In this document: positions 59,199-64,000 of the stretch, one piece after another
How the letters are laid out: the number at the start of each line of letters is the position of its first letter
Position numbering within the stretch: the stretch's first letter is position 1
From: Streptomyces tirandamycinicus
GTDB lineage: Bacteria > Actinomycetota > Actinomycetes > Streptomycetales > Streptomycetaceae
Direction: 5' to 3'
Assembly: GCF_003097515.1 (NCBI RefSeq)
Contig: NZ_CP029188.1
Span: 6,368,531 to 6,432,530 of the forward strand
DNA: 64,000 bases
The notes under the pieces: model-generated
Databases searched by the model: none
Told to the model about the DNA's origin: nothing
What the model saw: only the letters and a program-made list of their open reading frames with translations
Program-made: the position numbers and the translations under genes

Positions 59199-60398
59199 AT
59201 GAACAAGCCGATACGCGCCAAGACGCTCACGGGCACGGCCCTCGCCCTGGCGGCGTCCCTGGCGCTGACCGCCTGCGGCGGGACCGACCACGCCTCGTCC
59301 GAGGCCAAGCCGAAGCAGGCGAAGGGCAGCGAGGCCGTCGCGGTCAAGGATCCGCTGGTCGCCACCTTCGACGGGGGACTGTACGTCCTCGACGGCGAAA
59401 CCCTGAAGCTGGCCAGGACGGTCGAACTGCCCGGCTTCAACCGCGTCAACCCCGCGGGTGACGAGGAACATGTCGTCGTCTCCACCGACAGCGGCTTCCG
59501 CGTCTTCAACGCCGCCCGGCAGACCTTCACGGACGCCGAGTTCAAGGGCGCCAAGCCCGGACACGTCGTGCTGCACGGCGGCAAGACGGTGCTGTTCACC
59601 GACGGCACGGGAGAGGTGAACGTCTTCGACCCCGCCGACCTCGCCGACGGCAAGAAGCCGCGGACCCGCGGCTACACCTCGGCCGAGCCCCACCACGGCG
59701 TCGCCATCGAGCTGACCGGCGGCGAACTCCTCAGCACCCTGGGCACCGAGGAGAAGCGCACCGGCGCCCTCGTCCTGGACCGGGACAACAAGGAGATCAA
59801 GCGCGCCGAGAACTGCCCCGGCGTGCACGGAGAGGCCGCCGCGAAGGACGAGGCGATCGCCGTCGGGTGTGAGGACGGCGTCCTGGTCTACAAGGACGGC
59901 AAGTTCACCAAGGTCGACGCCCCCGACGACTACGGCCGCATCGGCAACCAGCGCGGCAGCGACCTCTCCCCGATCCTCCTGGGCGACTACAAGACCGACC
60001 CGGAGGCGGAGCTGGAGCGGCCCACCCGCATCTCGCTGATCGACACCCGGACGGCGAAGCTGCGCCTGGTCGATCTCGGCACCAGCTACTCCTTTCGCTC
60101 GCTCGCCCGCGGCCCCCACGGCGAAGCACTCGTCCTCGGCACCAACGGCGTCCTCCACGTCATCGACCCGGAGACCGGCAAGGTGACGAAGAGGATCAAC
60201 GCAGTGGGCGACTGGACGGAGCCACTGGACTGGCAGCAGCCGAGGCCCACCCTCTTCGTACGCGACCACACGGCCTACGTCACCGAGCCCGGCAAGCGCC
60301 AACTGCACTCCTTCGCGCTGGACTCGGGCAAGAAGCTCAACTCCGTGACCCTGCCGAAGAGCACCAACGAACTGTCCGGCGTCGTCGTCGGCCACTGA
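59199..60398 (+). CDS. zinc metallochaperone-like lipoprotein AztD (copy 2)
   Basis: 399 residues from ATG 59199 behind GAGAGGAAG. Lipobox ALTACGG at about residue 23-29, then repeated propeller-type strands (GGLYVLDGETLK, SGFRVFNAARQ, GTNGVLHVIDPETGK) and a PHHGVAIELTGG patch. Same family as the gene at 56,879 but with a different sequence, so an old duplication. A 128-base gap of CCxCCAC-rich repeats separates it from aztC. The two may serve different zinc levels or partners. Confidence 0.82.
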   Translation: MNKPIRAKTLTGTALALAASLALTACGGTDHASSEAKPKQAKGSEAVAVKDPLVATFDGGLYVLDGETLKLARTVELPGFNRVNPAGDEEHVVVSTDSGFRVFNAARQTFTDAEFKGAKPGHVVLHGGKTVLFTDGTGEVNVFDPADLADGKKPRTRGYTSAEPHHGVAIELTGGELLSTLGTEEKRTGALVLDRDNKEIKRAENCPGVHGEAAAKDEAIAVGCEDGVLVYKDGKFTKVDAPDDYGRIGNQRGSDLSPILLGDYKTDPEAELERPTRISLIDTRTAKLRLVDLGTSYSFRSLARGPHGEALVLGTNGVLHVIDPETGKVTKRINAVGDWTEPLDWQQPRPTLFVRDHTAYVTEPGKRQLHSFALDSGKKLNSVTLPKSTNELSGVVVGH

Positions 60399-60421
60399 CC
60401 GGTCCCGTATCGCCGGATCTC

Positions 60422-60458
60422 CGCGGCGTCCGTCCACCCGGGGTGGACGGACGCCGCG
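60422..60458 (+). terminator. strong terminator hairpin after azt genes
   Basis: Inverted repeat of 18 bp (CGCGGCGTCCGTCCACCC, 60422-60439, complement at 60441-60458), effectively a continuous stem with the middle bases forming the loop. The remaining gap to 60,660 holds nothing I can support. Confidence 0.8.
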
Positions 60459-60660
60459 AAGTAGGTGCGCCGGTGCCGAGGACCAGCCCGGCGGCACGCA
60501 GCCCAAAGGGATCCCAGCGCACCGGTGAAGGCGAAGCGGGCGAGCGCCGGGTCCTGTGCCGGTGACGGCGCGGTCCCGGGCCCCACGCTCCGGAAGTCCG
60601 GCGATCGGTCGGGCGGCCTCCTCGGCGCACCTCGCGGTCCGGGCGGATCCGGCCGTGCGA

Positions 60661-62328
60661 TCAGGCCGCTCGTCGAGTCGCCCGCAGAACGACGTCGTCG
60701 ACGTGGTGGGTGCTGGCCGCGCCGGGGGGCCGTGGCCGGGTTTCGTGGACCTCGACCTGCCAGGTGCCGGGGTCGGCGCCGAGCGCGGCGGCGATCTCGT
60801 CGACCCCGACGAACGCCTCCGGGTCGTACATCCGGGTCTGGTTCGCCACGTCCACCGGGTCGCGCAGGGGGGCCAGGTCGTGGTGCACGGCCAGCAGCGT
60901 GCCGCCCGGGGCGACGGCGGCGAGCAGACTGCGCAGACCGCGCTGGTCGGGCGTGCGCTTGAACGAGCCGTACTGCAGCGACACCAGGTCGAAGGTCTTG
61001 CCGCCGAAGGGTGCGGGATCGCCCGCGTCGCCGCGGACGAGGTCGACGGTGAACCCGCGGCGTTCGGCCTCGGCGCGCACCCGGGCGAGCGCGTTGCCCG
61101 AGATGTCGGTGGCGGTCACCTTCCAGCCGTGCTCGGCCAGCCAGAGGGCGTCGGCGCCCTCGCCGGTTCCGACGTCGAGTGCCCGGCCCGGGGCCAGGGC
61201 GGCGACCTCGTGGATGAGCGTGCCGTTGGGGTTGCCGCTCCACGCCCGGTCGGGACCCCCGTAGCGGTGGTCCCAGTCGGTCTGCTCGCCCGAGTGCCGG
61301 ACGGCGGCGCGCAGATCCTCCTCGGCGAGGCTGAAGGCGATCATGGCGCCGACCTGGCTGCCCTGGGCGGCCGACGGCAGCACCTGCAGGCTCGGGTCGG
61401 TGACGTTGCCGGCCGCGTAGATCCCCGGTACGGCGGTCTCGCCACGCGCGTCGACCGCCAGGACCTCGCCGGCGCCGGTCGGGTGCGGGGTGGTGCCGAG
61501 CCCGGCCCCGGCCAGCACGTCGGCGCGTGCCCGGAACCGCGAGCCGACCACGACGGCATCGGCCTCGAGCACGCGGCCGTCGCCGAGCTCGACCCCGGAG
61601 ACCTCGCCGTCCGGCCCGGTGAGGACCCTTGTGACCTTGCCGCGCTCGACGACGACGCCCGAGGCGGCAAGGGCTTCGACGGCTTCCTGGTCGAGTCCGG
61701 TCGCATCGTGCAGCACGACGGTCAGCCGGTCGGTCAGGTGCCGGAACAGCGGAGTCGGGTGGAGACCCAGGGGGTGCGTGACGATCTGCACCAGGCGCCG
61801 GTCGCGCACCTCGAAGCCGTGGCAGAACGGGCAGTGGACCACGCCGCGCCCCCACCCCTCGGCGACTCCGTCGATCGCGGGGAGCTCGTCGGACACGCCG
61901 GTCGCGGCGAGAACGCGGCGGGCCACCAGCGTGTGCCCGCCGGTGAGGTCGAGCCGGAACCGGCCGTCGTCGCGACGGTGCACCCCCACGACCCGGCCGG
62001 AGAGCACCTCCCCGCCGTAGGCGCGTACTTCGGCGCGCCCGATCTCCGTCAGCTCGCCGGGCGCGGCGCCCTCGTGCCCCAGGTAGCCCTGCATGTGCGT
62101 GGCCGGGGCGTTGCGCGGGGTGCCGTCGTCGACCACGACGACGCTGCGCCGTTGGCGGGAGATCTGCAGGGCGGCGGCGAGCCCTGCGGCCGAGCCGCCG
62201 ATCACGGCGACGTCGCAGTGACGCTCCAGGGTGGCGTGCGGGGTGTGGCTGACGTGCTCGCCGTCCTCGGAAGGGGATGGGTCGGCTGCGTGGGCTGAGT
62301 GCCTGCTCTGTACGGGATCGTCGCTCAT
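60661..62328 (-). CDS. thioredoxin reductase-like oxidoreductase fused to SAM methyltransferase
   Basis: 555 residues from ATG 62328. Residues about 36-335: FAD motif VAVIGGSAAGLAAALQISRQ, redox pair HCPFCHG (Cys166, Cys169), AVPGIYAAGNVTD near the end. Residues about 340-555: class I methyltransferase with ALDVGTGEGADALWLAEHGW and FDLVSLQYGSFKRTP. The same two-domain fusion is known in other actinobacteria, substrate unknown. Divergent from an XRE-cupin regulator 75 bases away that probably controls it. Confidence 0.88.
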   Translation of the reverse strand: MSDDPVQSRHSAHAADPSPSEDGEHVSHTPHATLERHCDVAVIGGSAAGLAAALQISRQRRSVVVVDDGTPRNAPATHMQGYLGHEGAAPGELTEIGRAEVRAYGGEVLSGRVVGVHRRDDGRFRLDLTGGHTLVARRVLAATGVSDELPAIDGVAEGWGRGVVHCPFCHGFEVRDRRLVQIVTHPLGLHPTPLFRHLTDRLTVVLHDATGLDQEAVEALAASGVVVERGKVTRVLTGPDGEVSGVELGDGRVLEADAVVVGSRFRARADVLAGAGLGTTPHPTGAGEVLAVDARGETAVPGIYAAGNVTDPSLQVLPSAAQGSQVGAMIAFSLAEEDLRAAVRHSGEQTDWDHRYGGPDRAWSGNPNGTLIHEVAALAPGRALDVGTGEGADALWLAEHGWKVTATDISGNALARVRAEAERRGFTVDLVRGDAGDPAPFGGKTFDLVSLQYGSFKRTPDQRGLRSLLAAVAPGGTLLAVHHDLAPLRDPVDVANQTRMYDPEAFVGVDEIAAALGADPGTWQVEVHETRPRPPGAASTHHVDDVVLRATRRAA

Positions 62329-62403
62329 GGGCCCGACGGTACGGCGCCCGGCGTTCTCGGCAAAGCGGCTTGCGGAATGTGCAAGGTGTGCCAGGATGGG
62401 GGC

Positions 62404-62961
62404 GTGAACGGAGTCGCCGACATCGAGGCCCTGGCGCGGGCCCGCCTGCGCAGCATGCGCACCACCCTGGGGTACTCCCTCGACGAGCTGGCCGAGCGCA
62501 CCCACCTCAGCCCGTCGACCATCAGCCGTGTCGAGACGGGCAAGCGCACGCTGAGCCTCGATGTGCTCGTGCCGCTGGCCAACGCCCTCCAGATGAGTCT
62601 CGACGTGCTCTTCGAGGTGCCCACCGACGACGACGTGGTCATCCGTCCGGTCGCGCACAGCAGCGGCACGCGGACGACGTGGCCGCTGAGCCGTCCGGAC
62701 GGGCGCACGGTCGCGGTGAAGATGCGCCTCGAGCCGTCCGACACCCTTCCCGGCCAGCGAGTGCACCCGGGCCACGACTGGTTCCTCGTGCTCGAGGGTC
62801 GGGTGCGGCTGTGGCTGGGCGAGCGGCAGATCGACGTCGACGCGGGTGAGGCGGCGGAGTTCGCGACGATGGTCCCGCACGCGATCACGGCCCTGGACGG
62901 CCCCGCCGAGTTGATCATGGTCTTCGATCGCGAAGGGCAGCGCGCGCACGTGCACCAGTGA
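62404..62961 (+). CDS. XRE-family regulator with cupin domain
   Basis: 185 residues from GTG 62404. Helix-turn-helix at about residues 12-66 (LRSMRTTLGYSLDELAERTHLSPSTISRVETGKRTLSL) and a cupin sensor at about 105-180 (RVHPGHDWFLVLEGRVRLWLGERQIDVDAGEAAEF, MVPHAITAL). Such regulators usually control the divergent neighbour, here the oxidoreductase-methyltransferase. The 3' end overlaps the convergent L33/L31 chimera by 47 bases. Confidence 0.9.
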   Translation: MNGVADIEALARARLRSMRTTLGYSLDELAERTHLSPSTISRVETGKRTLSLDVLVPLANALQMSLDVLFEVPTDDDVVIRPVAHSSGTRTTWPLSRPDGRTVAVKMRLEPSDTLPGQRVHPGHDWFLVLEGRVRLWLGERQIDVDAGEAAEFATMVPHAITALDGPAELIMVFDREGQRAHVHQ

Positions 62962-63187
62962 CGGGGCTGCACGCTCGGGCGGTGCGCCTTCGTGCCGCAC
63001 AGAGGGCTCCGCGTCGGCCGTGGCGGCGCTCGAACCGCTCGACTCGCCCGGCGGTGTCCCGGGCGCGGCCGGTACCTGTGGAGGGGTGGCTCACGTTCGA
63101 GATCTTGACGTCGCCGACGCGGTAGGTGCAGCCGGTCCCCGCGGTGGAGTGGAGCTTGATGAGCGGGCGCACCTCGTTGGGGGCCAT
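62915..63187 (-). CDS. chimeric ribosomal protein L33-L31 remnant (Zur locus)
   Basis: 90 residues from ATG 63187. Residues 1-22 (MAPNEVRPLIKLHSTAGTGC then TY) are the start of a zinc-free L33; from Thr-Tyr onward VGDVKISNVSHPSTGTGRAR and DTAGRVERFERRHGRRG are the C-terminal half of a type B L31. The join sits at a Thr-Tyr shared by both proteins, as if a deletion fused rpmG and rpmE2. Beyond residue 55 the frame runs on into unrelated sequence. The HPF motif of L31 is HPS. Promoter TATAGT and Zur box are intact. Probably non-functional, but open. Confidence 0.7.
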   Translation of the reverse strand: MAPNEVRPLIKLHSTAGTGCTYRVGDVKISNVSHPSTGTGRARDTAGRVERFERRHGRRGALCAARRRTARACSPVTGARARAALRDRRP

Positions 63188-63200
63188 GACGGGTACTATA

Positions 63201-63215
63201 TGGGAATGGTTTCCA
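63201..63215. promoter_or_regulatory. Zur box of spare ribosomal protein genes
   Basis: TGGGAATGGTTTCCA matches the Zur dyad TGRRAATGRTTTYCA. Minus strand: TATAGT (63200-63195) follows at once, so transcription would begin at the ATG 63187. Controls both the chimera and rpmB-rpsN. Confidence 0.8.
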
Positions 63216-63254
63216 TTACCAAAGAGTGCCCGTCCGGCGAGAGGAAGTAGAACC

Positions 63255-63491
63255 TTGTCCGCTCACTGCCAGCTGATCGGCGCGAAGCCGGGCTTCGGCA
63301 ACACCATCTCCCACTCGCACCGGCGCACTTCACGCCGGTTCGACCCCAACATCCAGCGCAAGCGCTACTGGCTGCCGAGTGAGGGCCGGTACGTCCGGCT
63401 GACGCTCAGCGCGAAGGCGATCAAGACCATCGACAGCATCGGCATCGAGGCCGCCGTGGCCCGTATCCGCGCCCGGGGAGTGAAGGTCTGA
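63255..63491 (+). CDS. rpmB: ribosomal protein L28, zinc-free form
   Basis: 78 residues from TTG 63255 with GAGGAAG upstream. SAHCQLIGAKPGFGNTISHSHRRTSRRFDPNIQ, KRYWLPSEGRYVRLTLSAKAIKTID are L28. It lacks the CxxC pairs of the zinc-containing form (one Cys only), so it is the replacement made when zinc is short. Overlaps the S14 start by one base. Confidence 0.93.
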   Translation: MSAHCQLIGAKPGFGNTISHSHRRTSRRFDPNIQRKRYWLPSEGRYVRLTLSAKAIKTIDSIGIEAAVARIRARGVKV

Positions 63492-63796
63492 TGGCCAAGA
63501 AGAGCAAGATCGCGCAGAACGAGAAGCGCAAGGCGACCGTCGAGCGGTACGCGGCCCGCCGTACGGAGCTGAAGGAGATCATCCGCCGCCCGTCCTCCAC
63601 CGAGGCCGAACGCCAGGCCGCCGTGGAAGAACTCCGGCGCCAGCCCCGCAACGCGAGTGCGACCCGGGTGCGCAACCGGGACAGCGTGGACGGGCGGCCT
63701 CGCGGCCACCTGCGCAAGTTCGGCCTGTCCAGGGTGCGGGTGAGGGAGCAGGCGCACGCCGGATTCCTTCCCGGAGTCACCAAGTCGTCCTGGTAG
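63491..63796 (+). CDS. rpsN: ribosomal protein S14, zinc-free form
   Basis: 101 residues: MAKKSKIAQNEKRKATVERYAARR and the conserved RPRGHLRKFGLSRVRVRE. This long form has no zinc-binding Cys, in line with control by Zur. Start and previous stop share one base (TGATG). Followed by a perfect 16-bp hairpin. Confidence 0.95.
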   Translation: MAKKSKIAQNEKRKATVERYAARRTELKEIIRRPSSTEAERQAAVEELRRQPRNASATRVRNRDSVDGRPRGHLRKFGLSRVRVREQAHAGFLPGVTKSSW

Positions 63797-63817
63797 CCGT
63801 GCCGCTCGCCTGAGGGT

Positions 63818-63857
63818 AGTCGTCGTCCGTGACCCGGCGGAGTCACGGACGACGACT
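63818..63857. terminator. bidirectional terminator hairpin
   Basis: Perfect 16-bp inverted repeat (AGTCGTCGTCCGTGAC at 63818-63833, complement at 63842-63857), 8-base loop. Confidence 0.85.
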
Positions 63858-63883
63858 CCGCCCTCGGGGAACCACGGCTGACG

Positions 63884-64000
63884 TCAGGGCAAGCGCAGGA
63901 GGTCGAGCCGATAGCCCTCGGCCGGGGGGAGCCGCCGGGCGGCGGTCGCGGCCACCATTGCGTCGGGGTGCATGGATGGGAAGTCCGTCACCCGGCCGTC
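63884..64000 (-). CDS. C-terminal fragment of unknown protein, 5' part beyond window
   Basis: Last 38 codons only, ending RLPPAEGYRLDLLRLP and TGA. Good third-position G/C and a terminator facing it suggest a real gene. Too short to identify. Confidence 0.55.
   Translation of the reverse strand, partial: DGRVTDFPSMHPDAMVAATAARRLPPAEGYRLDLLRLP

Noticed and set aside
60465..60660. minus-strand frame with ALARFAFTGALGSLWAAC
   Set aside because: Short, no start or ribosome site, no recognisable family; could be a remnant but cannot be supported.

Overview
The window is high-GC actinobacterial DNA, almost certainly Streptomyces: strong G/C bias at third codon positions, GTG and TTG starts, rare TTA codons confined to a regulator and a first-step sugar gene, SARP and PadR regulators, and Zur-controlled spare ribosomal proteins. 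About two thirds of it (1 to about 44,200) is a type II polyketide cluster for a glycosylated anthracycline of the rhodomycin / cosmomycin / aclacinomycin kind.

Layout. 1-4,111: self-resistance (UvrA-like DrrC homologue cut by the left edge, a glutathione peroxidase, DrrAB-type exporter). 4,187-7,757: dTDP-glucose dehydratase and a glycosyltransferase with its haem-less P450-like helper. 7,888-13,905: polyketide core in the order known from daunorubicin (dnrG-dpsA-dpsB-dpsC-dpsD) plus an ornithine-cyclodeaminase-like gene. 14,194-14,757: PadR regulator. 15,044-19,453: second glycosyltransferase and deoxysugar genes. About 19,546-21,064: decayed tnpB-type insertion. 21,062-31,232: aminotransferase, N-methyltransferase, cyclases, reductases, a three-domain aromatase/cyclase, 3-dehydrase, third glycosyltransferase and second helper. 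31,395-38,439: hexose 3-ketoreductase and the tailoring set RdmE, second N-methyltransferase, RdmC, RdmB, DnrD, DnrC. 38,560-44,201: SARP activator, acyl carrier protein, rmlA, aldo/keto reductase, secreted AknOx-like oxidase, F420-type reductase. 44,942-54,424: flank genes including a 2,397-residue LamG protein. 55,222-60,398: zinc ABC transporter aztABCD with a second aztD. 60,661-62,961: oxidoreductase-methyltransferase fusion and its likely regulator. 62,915-63,796: Zur-type ribosomal protein locus with a chimeric L33/L31 gene. A partial gene runs off the right edge.

How it works together. A KAS III with Ser in place of Cys and a dedicated acyltransferase suggest a propionyl starter. Minimal PKS, ketoreductase, aromatase/cyclase, DpsY-like cyclase and DnrG-like oxygenase would give aklanonic acid; DnrC and DnrD homologues methylate and close the last ring; RdmE, RdmC and RdmB homologues hydroxylate and trim the aglycone. 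Sugar genes support an N,N-dimethylated 3-amino-2,3,6-trideoxyhexose (rhodosamine type), a 2-deoxyhexose and a 3-deoxygenated sugar (rhodinose type), joined by three glycosyltransferases; an AknOx-like exported oxidase would finish the terminal sugar.

Regulation can be read unusually well. Heptamers of the TCGAGCG type at exact 11-bp spacing, mostly 8 bp before a TANNNT -10 box, precede at least six transcription units and fit control by the SARP. A second 16-bp palindrome (near TACTCAAATTTGAGTA) occurs twice around the exporter promoter and once each before the polyketide-core operon and the F420-type gene; the nearby PadR protein is the obvious candidate reader. TTA codons in the SARP gene and in rmlA suggest bldA timing.
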